Shown here: positions 16,383-25,017 of the stretch, piece after piece
How the letters are laid out: every line of letters begins with the position of its first letter
How positions within the stretch are numbered: position 1 is the first letter of the stretch
Source: Streptomyces asoensis
GTDB taxonomy: Bacteria; Actinomycetota; Actinomycetes; Streptomycetales; Streptomycetaceae
Assembly (NCBI RefSeq): GCF_013085465.1
Contig: NZ_CP049838.1
Span: 1,550,001 to 1,614,000 of the forward strand
Length of the DNA stretch: 64,000 bases
Direction of reading: 5' to 3'
Program-made: the position numbers and the translations under genes
The notes under the pieces: model-generated
The model's input: only the letters and a program-made list of their open reading frames with translations
What the model was told of the DNA's origin: nothing
Database searches by the model: none

Positions 16383-17647
16383 CGTGCCGACGCTCCTGAG
16401 GTACCGGTCTCCACCGCCGCCGCCCACGCCTGGAGCCCCTCGTCCACCGCCGCCTCGTCGATCACCAGCGCCGGGATCATCCGCACCACCTGGTTCCAGG
16501 CCCCGCACAGCAGCAGGAGCAGGCCCTCGTCGACGGCGGCGCGCTGAACACGGGCGGCGGTCTCGGGGTCGGGACTGCCGTCCTCCGTGACGAAGTCGGT
16601 GGCCAGCATGAGCCCCAGCCCCCGCACATCACCGATGCCCGGCGTCCGGTGGGCGACCGCCTCCAGGCCGTGCCGCAGCCGCGCTCCCATCGCCTCGGCG
16701 TTCTCGACGAGCTTCTCGTCACGTACGACGTCGAGGGTGGCGCAGGCGGCAGCACAGGCGACGGCGTTCGCGCCGTACGTACCGCCCTGCGAACCGGGCC
16801 ACGCCTTGGCCATCAGCTCCTCGGAGGCGGCGATGGCGGACAGCGGGAACCCGCTGGCCAGGCCCTTGGCGGTGACGAGGATGTCCGGCGTGACCCCGAA
16901 GTGCTCGTGTCCCCAGAAGCGGCCGGTGCGGCCCACGCCGGTCTGCACCTCGTCCAGGATCAGCAGGAAGCCGTGCCTGTCGGCCCGCTCCCGCAGCCCC
17001 TCCAGAAAGGCGCGGGTCGCGGGCACGTACCCGCCCTCGCCGAGCACCGGCTCGACGATGATCGCGGCCGTGTCCGCGGGCGACGAGATCGTCTGGAGCG
17101 TGTAGTCCAGCTCCTGAAGGGCGAAACGGGTCGCGGTCTCCTCGTCCCAGCCGTAGCGGTAGGCCGACGGGAACGGGGTGACGACCACACCGCTCATCAG
17201 CGGCGAGAAGCCGGAGCGGAAGCGGGTGCCGGAGGTGGTCATGGAGGCTGCGGCGACGGTGCGGCCGTGGAATCCGCCATGGCAGACGATGATGTTGGGG
17301 CGGCCGGTGGCCTGCCGGGCCAACCGCAGCGCGGCCTCGACGGCCTCACTGCCGGAGTTGGTGAAGAACAGGCTGTCCAGGCCGGTCGGCAGCACCTCGC
17401 CGAGCTTGTCGACGAGCCGCCGCAGTGGCTGGTGCATGACCGTCGTGTACTGCCCGTGGACCAGCGTGCCCACCTGCTCCTGTGCCGCCGCCACGACCCT
17501 GGGGTGGCAGTGTCCGGTGCTGGTGACGCCGATACCGGCGGTGAAGTCGAGGTAGCGGCGGCCGTCCTCGCCGTAGAGGTGGACGCCCTCGCCCCGGGCC
17601 GCCACCACGGGAGTGGCCTGACGAAGGTGCGGCGACAGTGCGGTCAT
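16379..17647 (-). CDS. GABA/omega-amino acid aminotransferase (GabT family)
   Basis: A 422-residue class III aminotransferase. The PLP lysine is Lys261 in ILVTAKGLASG, Asp232 is in LDEVQTGVGRTG, and TNSGSEAVEAA binds phosphate. The family motif GGFHGRT is at about 124-130. It converts GABA, 5-aminovalerate or similar omega-amino acids to semialdehydes with 2-oxoglutarate. ATG 17647 has GGGAG six bases upstream. It is the first gene of the gabT-oxidase-gabD operon and is divergent from the PucR regulator across a 225-bp gap. It differs from the operon-1 aminotransferase both in sequence and in active-site surroundings. Confidence 0.92.
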   Translation of the reverse strand: MTALSPHLRQATPVVAARGEGVHLYGEDGRRYLDFTAGIGVTSTGHCHPRVVAAAQEQVGTLVHGQYTTVMHQPLRRLVDKLGEVLPTGLDSLFFTNSGSEAVEAALRLARQATGRPNIIVCHGGFHGRTVAAASMTTSGTRFRSGFSPLMSGVVVTPFPSAYRYGWDEETATRFALQELDYTLQTISSPADTAAIIVEPVLGEGGYVPATRAFLEGLRERADRHGFLLILDEVQTGVGRTGRFWGHEHFGVTPDILVTAKGLASGFPLSAIAASEELMAKAWPGSQGGTYGANAVACAAACATLDVVRDEKLVENAEAMGARLRHGLEAVAHRTPGIGDVRGLGLMLATDFVTEDGSPDPETAARVQRAAVDEGLLLLLCGAWNQVVRMIPALVIDEAAVDEGLQAWAAAVETGTSGASAR

Positions 17648-17872
17648 GTTCGTCTCCCGGCGTGGGTCGTCGGACTGGTGCGGTCTCCCGAGCATCTCCG
17701 CCGCCCCACAGGGAGCCAACGCGCGATCTGTCCGGCGGGGGCACGGTGTTCGGACGTTCTGTCAGGCGCGGGCCTGAAATGCGGTGCCCATGGCCCCGTA
17801 CGCCCCCGGCGGAACACCTCTTGCGCAGGTCAGCGAGGCTTGTCAGAGTGACCGGGCACTCAGGGAGACAAA
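17648..17872. promoter_or_regulatory. divergent control region between GabT-like and PucR genes
   Basis: This 225-bp gap must hold promoters for both the minus-strand gabT operon and the plus-strand PucR gene. I see no copy of the IclR double dyad (TGTGGAAC or TAGAATC) here, which argues that the two catabolic operons are under different regulators. No confident -10/-35 pair was assigned. Confidence 0.5.
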
Positions 17873-19555
17873 GTGAACGACAGCCCCTCGACGGCGCGAC
17901 CGCCGGACACGGGCGACCCGGACAGCAGTGCGCCCGGCCGCGCCCTCACCATCGGCGACGTCCTGGCCCTGCCCGTCCTGGCCGCCGGACAGCCCCAGGT
18001 CGTCACCGGCGTGACCTGCCTCGACCGGCCGGTTCGCTGGGTCCACATCACCGAGCTGACCGACCCCGCATCCTTCCTCAAGGGCGGCGAACTCGTCCTG
18101 ACCACCGGCATGCCCCTGCCCGAGGAGTCCGCGGGCATCAGGCGCTACGTCGACGAACTCGCCCGCATCGGGGCGGCGGCTCTGGTCATCGAACTCGTAC
18201 GGCGCTACCACCGTCCGCCCGACGCCCTCGTCAACGCCTGCCGCGCCCGCGGGCTGCCCCTGATCACCCTCGCCAAGGACGTCAACTTCCTCGAGGTCAC
18301 CCAGGTCGTCCACGCCCTCATCCTCGGCAACCAGGCCGAGGCGATGCGCCGCACCCAACGCGTCCACGAGGCGTTCACCACACTGACGCTGCGCGGCGCC
18401 GGACCGGAGGACGTCATGCGCGCGGCAGCCGAGATGAGCGGCCGCACGGTCGTCCTGGAGAACCTGGTCCACCAGGCACTGATCTGCGAACCCTCCGGCA
18501 CCACCCTGGAGGAAGCACTCACCGGCTGGGAGCAACGATCCCGAGCGACCCCGCCCGGCGACCGCACGAGCCAACGCGGCCCGGAGGGCTGGCTCACGGC
18601 ACCGGTCGAATACCAGGGCGAACGCTGGGGCCGCGTGGCCATGCTGCCCGCCCCCTCCACCGAACCGGCCTTCGGGCCGGAGCACATCACCGTCCTGGAG
18701 AGAACGGCGATGGCCCTGACGGTCGCCCGCCTCATCCACCCCACACCCTGGGAACGCACCGCGCATCGCAACGCCCTTCGCGATCTCGTCGAGCAGCGCC
18801 ACCGCTCCCCCGAAGACGCCCACGCCCGCCTGGCCTCACTGGGCCTGCCCACCGAGAACAGCCACTTCCTCACGGTCGTGGTGGACCTCCCCGCAGACGA
18901 CAGCGCAGCGAATGCCGAGACCCGCCTGTCCCAGGACCTGCACACGACGGGAATCCCGGCACTCGTCGGCGAACTGGCCCCCGGCCGCCTGGGAGTACTG
19001 CTCGCCCTGAGCCCCTCGCACCCCTGGCAGCCCGCGGTCGAACGGCTGAGCCGCGCCACGCTCGACCTTTCCCCGCAGGCGGTCGTGAGCGTCGGCTCCG
19101 AGGTCGACGACCTCACCGACGCCCCCCGTTCCTTCCACCAGGCAACCCGCGTGGCCGAGGCCACCCCACCCGACCAGCCTCTCCCCCCGGGCCGCTCCTT
19201 CCACGAACTCTCCGACGTCGACCTGCGCCGCCTGCTGTACGCGCTCCGCGAGGACACCCGGATCCAGGAATACGCCGAACAACAACTCGGCCGTCTCCTC
19301 GATCACGACACCCGACACGGCACCGACCTGCTGACGACCCTCCGCCACTACCTCGACGCCGCCGGCAACAAGACCGGCGCCGCCCGCCGCGGTGGCCTCT
19401 CCCGCGAGACGTTCTATCAACGCCTGCGCACCATCGAGCGCCTGCTCGACTGCGACCTCGAATCGGGCGACCAGCGCACCGCGTTGCATGTGGCCCTGAC
19501 AGCGCTGGACGTCTTGCGCGTCGGGCCTGTTCCTCGGTCGTGCCCCGGCCTTTGA
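17873..19555 (+). CDS. PucR/CdaR-family transcriptional regulator
   Basis: A 560-residue regulator. The N-terminal PucR domain covers about residues 20-140 (LTIGDVLALPVLAAGQ... RWVHITELTDPASFLKGGEL). A middle GGDEF-like/GAF-like segment follows, and the C-terminal PucR-type helix-turn-helix lies near 480-545 (LRHYLDAAGNKTGAARRGG). Such proteins activate purine, GABA or amino-acid degradation genes, often in response to a pathway substrate; GabR-type PucR proteins control gabTD. GTG 17873 is preceded by AGGGAGA. Its divergent placement to the gabT operon makes that operon the likely target. Confidence 0.9.
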   Translation: MNDSPSTARPPDTGDPDSSAPGRALTIGDVLALPVLAAGQPQVVTGVTCLDRPVRWVHITELTDPASFLKGGELVLTTGMPLPEESAGIRRYVDELARIGAAALVIELVRRYHRPPDALVNACRARGLPLITLAKDVNFLEVTQVVHALILGNQAEAMRRTQRVHEAFTTLTLRGAGPEDVMRAAAEMSGRTVVLENLVHQALICEPSGTTLEEALTGWEQRSRATPPGDRTSQRGPEGWLTAPVEYQGERWGRVAMLPAPSTEPAFGPEHITVLERTAMALTVARLIHPTPWERTAHRNALRDLVEQRHRSPEDAHARLASLGLPTENSHFLTVVVDLPADDSAANAETRLSQDLHTTGIPALVGELAPGRLGVLLALSPSHPWQPAVERLSRATLDLSPQAVVSVGSEVDDLTDAPRSFHQATRVAEATPPDQPLPPGRSFHELSDVDLRRLLYALREDTRIQEYAEQQLGRLLDHDTRHGTDLLTTLRHYLDAAGNKTGAARRGGLSRETFYQRLRTIERLLDCDLESGDQRTALHVALTALDVLRVGPVPRSCPGL

Positions 19556-19988
19556 GGCTCTCGGGGTGTGTGAGCGAGGCGTAGCGGTAGAAGGCACAAG
19601 CAGGGGCCCAGGCCCGGCGACAGGGCGGTGAAGTCGATGAGCCCCACCGCCACTGGGATCGTCAAGCGGGCTCGTCCGGGTCGGACAGTCCGGCCCTGAC
19701 CGGCCCGCCGTCAGGGTTCTGTTATGGCTGCGGCGCTTCCCGTCAAACATCCGTCAGCGAGGGGGGCGGGTTCCGGACGGACAGGCACAGCGTCACTGAG
19801 GCGCCCGGCCGAAACCGGCCGAGCGGCTCACGTCACCTTCCTGCACCGCCCCGAGGAGCAGCACACATGTCTGAGGTGGACCTCTGCGAAGACCCGAGCC
19901 TTCCGAACGCGTCCCGGCCGGACTTGCTCTCCGTTCGAGCGTGCAGAGTACGGAGAATCGGCGGCGGGACCTCCTCGAGCGATCTCGG
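19556..19988. other. 433-bp stretch without a confident gene
   Basis: No reading frame here has convincing codon usage or a recognisable motif. A short frame from ATG 19867 with a GAGGAG eight bases upstream runs 49 codons into the antisense of the YjbQ gene; I do not call it. The segment 19556-19680 reads on the minus strand like decayed coding DNA but no family can be named. Confidence 0.4.
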
Positions 19989-20411
19989 TCAGCCCAGGAA
20001 GCTCAGTCGAACCTGACGGTTGACATTGGAGATGTTCGTGTCCACCAGGCACACCGACTGCCACGTGCCCAGCTCCAGCCTTCCGTCCACGACCGGCAGG
20101 GTCGCATGGGGCGGGACGAGGGCCGGGAGGACGTGGTCGCGACCGTGGCCGGGGCTGCCGTGCCGGTGCTGCCAGCGGTCGTCGGCGGGGAGCAGGGTGT
20201 GCAGGGCGGCCAGGAGGTCGTCGTCGCTTCCGGCGCCCGTCTCGATGATCGCGATCCCGGCCGTGGCGTGCGGGACGAAGACGTTCAGAAGGCCGCCGCG
20301 GCCGACGGCCACCTCACGCAGGAACGCCTCGCAGTCCCCGGTGAGGTCGACGACCCTCTCCCGGGAGCCTGAGGCGATGTGCAGAACTCGGGTGGTGAAC
20401 GCATCTGACAT
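19989..20411 (-). CDS. YjbQ/UPF0047 family protein
   Basis: A 140-residue single-domain protein of the UPF0047 (YjbQ) family. It shows the characteristic PHATAGIAIIETG segment (~49-61) and the C-terminal LELGTWQSVCLVDTN block. YjbQ proteins adopt a small jelly-roll-like fold with a conserved putative active site; weak thiamine-phosphate synthase activity has been reported for E. coli YjbQ, but the physiological role is unsettled. ATG 20411 is preferred (AGGA seven bases upstream); ATG 20429 would add six residues. It is divergent from the FMO-like gene by ~90 bp and stands alone on its strand. Confidence 0.88.
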   Translation of the reverse strand: MSDAFTTRVLHIASGSRERVVDLTGDCEAFLREVAVGRGGLLNVFVPHATAGIAIIETGAGSDDDLLAALHTLLPADDRWQHRHGSPGHGRDHVLPALVPPHATLPVVDGRLELGTWQSVCLVDTNISNVNRQVRLSFLG

Positions 20412-20500
20412 GCCCCCATCCTGACCCATACGCCGGGTTCCGCACCCGATCTCACCACCGAACCGGGAAGATCCACGCCGACCCTTCCGTTGGTAGATGC

Positions 20501-21577
20501 GTGAACAACGTGCGTGAGGTCGAGGTGGTCGTCATAGGCGCCGGCCAAGCGGGTCTGGCCGCCGCCTATCACCTGCGGCGCAGCGGTTTCGAGCCGGAGC
20601 GCGACTTCGTGGTGCTCGACCACGCGCCCGCCGCCGGCGGTGCCTGGCAGTTCAGATGGCCCTCGCTGACGTACGGCAAGGTGCATGGGATGCACGCGCT
20701 GCCCGGCATGGAGCTGACGGGCGCGGATCCCGCCCGACCGTCGTCCGAGGTCGTCGCCGAGTACTTCGACGCCTACGAGCGCGCCTTCGACCTGCGGGTA
20801 CGGCGGCCGGTCGATGTGCGGGCCGTGCGTGAGGGCACCGGTGGGCGGCTGCTCGTCGAGACCTCCGACGGTACGTGGTCCACGCGGGCCCTGATCAACG
20901 CCACCGGCACCTGGGACCGGCCGTTCTGGCCGCGCTATCCCGGCCAGGAGACCTTCCGCGGCCGGCAACTGCACACCGCGCGGTATCCGGGTCCCGAGGC
21001 GTTCGCCGGGCTGCGGGTGGTCGTGGTGGGAGGTGGTGCGTCCGGTACCCAGCACCTGCTGGAGATCGCTCCGTACGCGGCGGAGACCACGTGGGTGACG
21101 CGGCGGCCCCCCGTCTTCCGCGAGGGACCCTTCGACGAGGGCGCGGGCCGCGCGGCCGTCGCGCTCGTGGAGGAGCGGGTGCGCCAGGGGCTGCCGCCGA
21201 AGAGCGTGGTGTCCGTGACGGGACTGCCGCTCAACGACGCGATCCGGCAGGGGCTCGCCGACGGGGTGCTGGACCGGCTGCCCATGTTCGACCGGATCAC
21301 TCCGGACGGCGTGGAGTGGGACGACGGGCGGCGGGTCGCCGCCGATGTCATCCTGTGGGCGACCGGGTTCCGGGCCGCCATCGACCATCTCGCGCCGCTG
21401 CGGCTGCGTGAGCCGGGCGGTGGGATCCGGGTCGAGGGCACGCGTGCCGTCGCCGATCCGCGCATCCATCTCGTCGGCTACGGGCCGTCGGCCAGCACCA
21501 TCGGCGCCAACCGGGCCGGCCGCGCGGCCGTACGGGACATCAGGCGGCTGCTCGCGGAGGAACCGGTCGCCGCCTGA
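20501..21577 (+). CDS. FAD/NAD(P)-binding flavin monooxygenase-like oxidoreductase
   Basis: A 358-residue flavoprotein with two Rossmann motifs: VVVIGAGQAGLAAAYHL (FAD, near residue 9) and VVVVGGGASGTQHLLEI (NADPH, near 170). The ATG motif appears as ILWATGF near 285, and FRGRQLHTARY resembles the FMO fingerprint. It belongs to the single-component flavin monooxygenase / CzcO-like group, which oxygenates N- or S-containing small molecules or acts in metal-associated redox. The GTG at 20501 is the likely start; a second GTG three codons later is possible. It is convergent with the MltG-like gene, only 12 bp apart. Substrate unknown. Confidence 0.87.
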   Translation: MNNVREVEVVVIGAGQAGLAAAYHLRRSGFEPERDFVVLDHAPAAGGAWQFRWPSLTYGKVHGMHALPGMELTGADPARPSSEVVAEYFDAYERAFDLRVRRPVDVRAVREGTGGRLLVETSDGTWSTRALINATGTWDRPFWPRYPGQETFRGRQLHTARYPGPEAFAGLRVVVVGGGASGTQHLLEIAPYAAETTWVTRRPPVFREGPFDEGAGRAAVALVEERVRQGLPPKSVVSVTGLPLNDAIRQGLADGVLDRLPMFDRITPDGVEWDDGRRVAADVILWATGFRAAIDHLAPLRLREPGGGIRVEGTRAVADPRIHLVGYGPSASTIGANRAGRAAVRDIRRLLAEEPVAA

Positions 21578-21589
21578 CGCCCCGCCAGG

Positions 21590-22543
21590 TCACCCGGCCG
21601 CCACCGACTGGCTCTTCGGGCTCGGCGGGCTCTTCGGGTTCAGCGGGCTCTGCGGGCCCTGCGAGCTCTGCGGGCTCTGCGGGCTCGGCGGGCCCTGCGA
21701 GCTCTGCGGACCCTGCGAGCTCTGCTGGTTCCGGTTGAACTCGGCGACGTTGCGCTGGTGTTCCGCGTAGCTCGCCGTGAAACGCGTGTCGCCCGGCTTG
21801 ACCGTGACGAAGTACAGCCAGTCGCCGGGGGTGGGGCTGATGGCCGCCCGCATCGCCTCCTCGCCGGGGCTGTCGATCGGCGTCGGCGGCAGGCCCATGC
21901 GCTGGTAGGAGTTGTAGGGGCTCTCGACACGGGTGTCGTTCTCCGTCGTCGTCAACGTGAAGCGGTTCAGCGCGTAGTTGATGGTGGAGTCCATCTGCAA
22001 CGGCATCCCGCGCTCCAGGCGGTTGAACACGACCCGGGCCACCTTGCCCATGTCCGCCTTGGTGGCGGCCTCGGCCTGCACGAGGCTGGCGATGGTGACC
22101 GCCTGATAGACGTTCATGGCGTTGCGCTGGGCGCCGGCCGCCGTCGGCGCCCCGTTGAACTTCTTGTTGGCGGTGTCGACCATGTAGGACAGCAGCGTCT
22201 GCGGCGTCGCCTTCTTGTCCAGCGGATACGTCGCCGGGAAGAGGTAGCCCTCCGGGTTGCCCTCGGCGTCGTTCGGCAGCTTCAGCCCGGCCTTCGGCAA
22301 CGCGTTCCTGGTGGTGCCGGCCGGCAGGGCGAGCGCCTTGTCGACGGCCTCGTAGACCTGGCTCGCGCGCCAGCCCTCCGGGATGACCAGGGTCGCCGGC
22401 TTCGGCTTCTCCTTCGGACTCTCCAGGCTCAGCAGCGGCACCGCCACGGCGGTGCCGGCCACGATGGCTCCGGTCGCGATGAGGACGAGACGGCCCCGGC
22501 GCGTCAGTCGAATCGTGCTCCGTGGCGGAGTGTTCATCTGCAT
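21590..22543 (-). CDS. MltG/YceG-like endolytic transglycosylase
   Basis: A 317-residue membrane-anchored protein. A short basic N-terminus precedes one membrane span (~19-38), then an extracellular YceG domain. The catalytic region reads IASLVQAEAA with Glu158 at the conserved position, followed by the family motifs DSTINYAL and ESPYNSYQRMGLPPTPI. MltG cleaves nascent glycan strands and sets their length. The terminal ~45 residues are low-complexity Gln/Ser/Pro/Gly repeats encoded by a tandem DNA repeat and look like a cell-wall-spanning tail. It is downstream of the ABC exporter with a 53-bp gap. This is probably not the main mltG, which normally sits by aroE/ruvX, but a paralogue. Confidence 0.86.
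   Translation of the reverse strand: MQMNTPPRSTIRLTRRGRLVLIATGAIVAGTAVAVPLLSLESPKEKPKPATLVIPEGWRASQVYEAVDKALALPAGTTRNALPKAGLKLPNDAEGNPEGYLFPATYPLDKKATPQTLLSYMVDTANKKFNGAPTAAGAQRNAMNVYQAVTIASLVQAEAATKADMGKVARVVFNRLERGMPLQMDSTINYALNRFTLTTTENDTRVESPYNSYQRMGLPPTPIDSPGEEAMRAAISPTPGDWLYFVTVKPGDTRFTASYAEHQRNVAEFNRNQQSSQGPQSSQGPPSPQSPQSSQGPQSPLNPKSPPSPKSQSVAAG
21612..21732. repeat. 9-bp based tandem repeat encoding the MltG tail
   Basis: Imperfect direct repeats built on GCGGGCTCT and GCGAGCTCT (also GCGGGCCCT) cover about 120 bp inside the 3' end of the MltG-like gene. On the coding strand they give alternating SQGPQ/SPQ/PQSSQ units. The period keeps the reading frame, so length variation would change tail length without a frameshift. 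Confidence 0.75.
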
Positions 22544-22596
22544 GCGGGCACGGTAACCCTCACATCGTCACAAACCCGGCATAACTTGCCATACTG

Positions 22597-24399
22597 TCAT
22601 CTTATCGGCTCCAGGCGGGCATCCCGTCGCACCAGGGCCGCGTACCGCCCGTCCCGCTCCAACAGCTCCTCGTGCGTGCCCCGTTCGGCCGCCTGACCGG
22701 AGTCGAGGACCACGATCTGGTCGGCCCCCCGAATGGTGGACAGCCGATGGGCGATGGTGAGCGTGGTGCGGTTGGCCGAGAGGGCGTCGATGGCCTCCTG
22801 GACGGCCTGTTCCGTGCGGGTGTCGAGGGCGCTGGTCGCCTCGTCGAGGATCAGCACCGGCGGGTCGCGCAGGATGGTGCGTGCGATGGCCAGCCGCTGC
22901 TTCTCACCACCGGAGAACCGGTGGCCACGCTCGCCGACGACCGTGTCGTAGCCGTCGGGCAGGGCGGCGATGTGGTCGTGGATCTGCGCCGCCCGCGCAG
23001 CCGCGTGCAGCTCCTCGTCGGTGGCGTCCGGCTTGGCGAAGCGCAGGTTGTCGGCGACCGTGGCGTGGAAGAGGTACGTCTCCTGCGAGACGACGCCGAC
23101 CGCGCGCGCGAGGGTGTCGAAGTCGAGGTCACGGACGTCGACGCCGTCGAGGGTGACCCGGCCGCCCGTCACGTCGTACAGCCGCGGCACCAGGTAGCCC
23201 AGCGTGGACTTGCCGGCGCCGGTCGGGCCGACCACCGCGAGGCTGCCGCCGGCGGGGACGTCGATGTCGATGCCGTCGAGGACGGGGCCGCCCTTGTCGT
23301 CGTACCGGAAGGTGACGCCCTCGAAGCGGACCTCGCCCTTGATCCGGTCGAGACGGACCGGGTTGTCGCGCTCGGTGATGTCGATGGGCAGGTCGAGGTA
23401 CTCGAAGATGCGCTGGAAGAGCGCGAGGGAGGTCTGGATCTGCACACCGGTCGACAGAAGGCTGACGGCCGGGCGGAACAGGCCCTGCTGGAGCGAGACG
23501 AAGGCGACGATCGTGCCGAGGGAGACATCGGGGCCGCCGAACTGGAGGGTCATGCCCGCGGTCCAGTAGATGAACGCCGGCATGGCGGACATGACGATCC
23601 CGATCACGGCCATGCGCCAGCGCCCGGCCATGTTCGACCGCACCTCGAGGTCGACCAGCTGCTCGGACTCCTCCGAGAAGGCGCGCGTGAGGGAGTCGGA
23701 GCGGCCCATGGTGCGGCCGAGCAGGATGCCGCTGACCGACAGCGACTCGGTGACCGTGGCGGCCATCGCGGCCATCTGCTTCTGACGCTGAGTGGTGATC
23801 TTCTTGCGTTCGTTGCCGACGCGGCGGCTGATCCACACGAACACCGGCAGCAGGAGCAGCGAGACGACGGTCAGCCGCCAGTCGAGGGCGACCATCGCGA
23901 TGATGGTGGCGACCACGCTGGTGAAGTTGGAGACCAGGGAGGTGGCGGTGGAGGTGACGGTGGCCTGCATGCCGCCGATGTCGTTGGCGATGCGGGACTG
24001 GACCTCACCGGTACGCGTGCGCGTGAAGAAGGCGAGGGACATCCGCTGGAGGCGGTCGTAGACGGCCGTCCGCAGGTCGTGCATGACGCGCTGGCCGACG
24101 GTCGTGGAGATCAGGGTCTGAAGGACGCCGAAGACACCGCTCAGGACGGCGCTGAGGATCATGCCGAGGGCGAGCAGGCTCAGCAGGCCGGTGCGCCCCT
24201 CGGGAATGGCGACGTCCAGCGTCTCCTTCAGGAGGAACGGGGTGGCGACGGTGACCAGCGAGGCGGCGGCGACCAGCAGGCCGACGACCGCGAGCCGGGC
24301 GCGGTAGGGCTTGAAGAGCGTGAGGATGCGGCGCACCTGCCGGGGCTGTTCGGTCGAGGTGCCGGGCGAGGGGGTCCAGTCGATGTGGTCGCGGGGCAT
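22597..24399 (-). CDS. ABC transporter, fused permease-ATPase (multidrug exporter type)
   Basis: A 600-residue half-transporter. Six membrane spans lie in the first ~320 residues and the nucleotide-binding domain follows, with Walker A GPTGAGKST, signature FSGGEKQRLAIAR, Walker B VLILDEATSALD and switch TIAHRLSTI all intact, so it can work as a homodimer. ATG 24399 gives the usual N-terminal length; an upstream ATG at 24447 lies at the edge of the MarR-type operator and could be a leaderless start. It is divergent from the MarR gene and shares the operator with it, a common drug-inducible export arrangement. Substrate unknown. Confidence 0.9.
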   Translation of the reverse strand: MPRDHIDWTPSPGTSTEQPRQVRRILTLFKPYRARLAVVGLLVAAASLVTVATPFLLKETLDVAIPEGRTGLLSLLALGMILSAVLSGVFGVLQTLISTTVGQRVMHDLRTAVYDRLQRMSLAFFTRTRTGEVQSRIANDIGGMQATVTSTATSLVSNFTSVVATIIAMVALDWRLTVVSLLLLPVFVWISRRVGNERKKITTQRQKQMAAMAATVTESLSVSGILLGRTMGRSDSLTRAFSEESEQLVDLEVRSNMAGRWRMAVIGIVMSAMPAFIYWTAGMTLQFGGPDVSLGTIVAFVSLQQGLFRPAVSLLSTGVQIQTSLALFQRIFEYLDLPIDITERDNPVRLDRIKGEVRFEGVTFRYDDKGGPVLDGIDIDVPAGGSLAVVGPTGAGKSTLGYLVPRLYDVTGGRVTLDGVDVRDLDFDTLARAVGVVSQETYLFHATVADNLRFAKPDATDEELHAAARAAQIHDHIAALPDGYDTVVGERGHRFSGGEKQRLAIARTILRDPPVLILDEATSALDTRTEQAVQEAIDALSANRTTLTIAHRLSTIRGADQIVVLDSGQAAERGTHEELLERDGRYAALVRRDARLEPIR

Positions 24400-24443
24400 G
24401 GCTCCTACGGAGGGTGAGACGATGAGGACTGACGGAGCATAGC

Positions 24444-24468
24444 TCATTGTTACCTATACTCACAATGA
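24444..24468. promoter_or_regulatory. MarR-type operator between the ABC exporter and MarR genes
   Basis: A 7-bp inverted repeat, TCATTGT (24444-24450) and ACAATGA (24462-24468), is separated by 11 bp. The spacer holds TATACT (rightward) and TATAGG (leftward) -10-like elements, so one bound dimer would shut both divergent promoters. It stands out as an AT-rich island in GC-rich DNA. MarR as the ligand is inferred from adjacency. Confidence 0.75.
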
Positions 24469-24492
24469 ACGGCATCCTGATATTGTTCCCGT

Positions 24493-25008
24493 ATGACCAC
24501 CCCCGATTCCGACAGTCTGCTCGCCGAGCAGCTGCTGCGGCTCACGCGCCGGGTGCACCGCATCCAGAAGCACCATCTGGAGCGGAGCGGGCTCGGCGTC
24601 ACCCCCGCCCAGGCCCGGTTGCTGCGCACACTGGCGCACTGCGACTCACCGCCGCGCATGGCCGACCTCGCCGAGCGGCTCGAGGTGGTGCCCCGGGCCG
24701 TCACGACCCTGGTCGACGGGCTGGAGGGGAGCGGCAAGGTGCGACGGGTGCCGGACCCCACCAACCGGCGGGTGATCCGGATCGAGCTCACGGAGGACGG
24801 CCGCAAGGCCCTGCGGCAGCTACGGGGCGCGCGGATGTCCGCCGCCGAGGAGATCCTCGATCCGCTGACGGACCTCGAGCGCCAGGTGCTGAGCGGGTTG
24901 CTGGACGCACTGGTGGACGGGACACCGGAACGGACGCCGAAGCACGGACAGGGACAGAGACAGGGACAGGAACAAGGACGGGGGCAGGGGCAGGGGCACA
25001 ACTGCTGA
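24493..25008 (+). CDS. MarR-family transcriptional regulator
   Basis: A 171-residue winged-helix regulator. The DNA-binding domain spans about 30-105 (MADLAERLEVVPRAVTTLV as recognition region, wing with DPTNRRVIRIELTEDG). The C-terminal ~27 residues are a Gln/Gly/Arg tail with repeated GQ steps that is not part of the MarR fold. No Shine-Dalgarno sequence is evident before ATG 24493, and a TATACT lies ~33 bp upstream, so the leader is very short. It is probably autoregulated and a repressor of the divergent ABC exporter through the operator between them. Confidence 0.92.
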   Translation: MTTPDSDSLLAEQLLRLTRRVHRIQKHHLERSGLGVTPAQARLLRTLAHCDSPPRMADLAERLEVVPRAVTTLVDGLEGSGKVRRVPDPTNRRVIRIELTEDGRKALRQLRGARMSAAEEILDPLTDLERQVLSGLLDALVDGTPERTPKHGQGQRQGQEQGRGQGQGHNC

Positions 25009-25017
25009 ACCTCGTGC

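Noticed and set aside
14289..16547. A 752-codon plus-strand frame opposite the FAD/Fe-S oxidase
   Set aside because: The minus-strand product has complete FAD, Fe-S and CCG motifs. The plus frame gives low-complexity Gly/Arg/Val/Asp sequence only.
19867..20016. A 49-codon frame starting with a good ribosome site
   Set aside because: It overlaps the end of the YjbQ gene on the other strand, has poor codon bias and no recognisable features.
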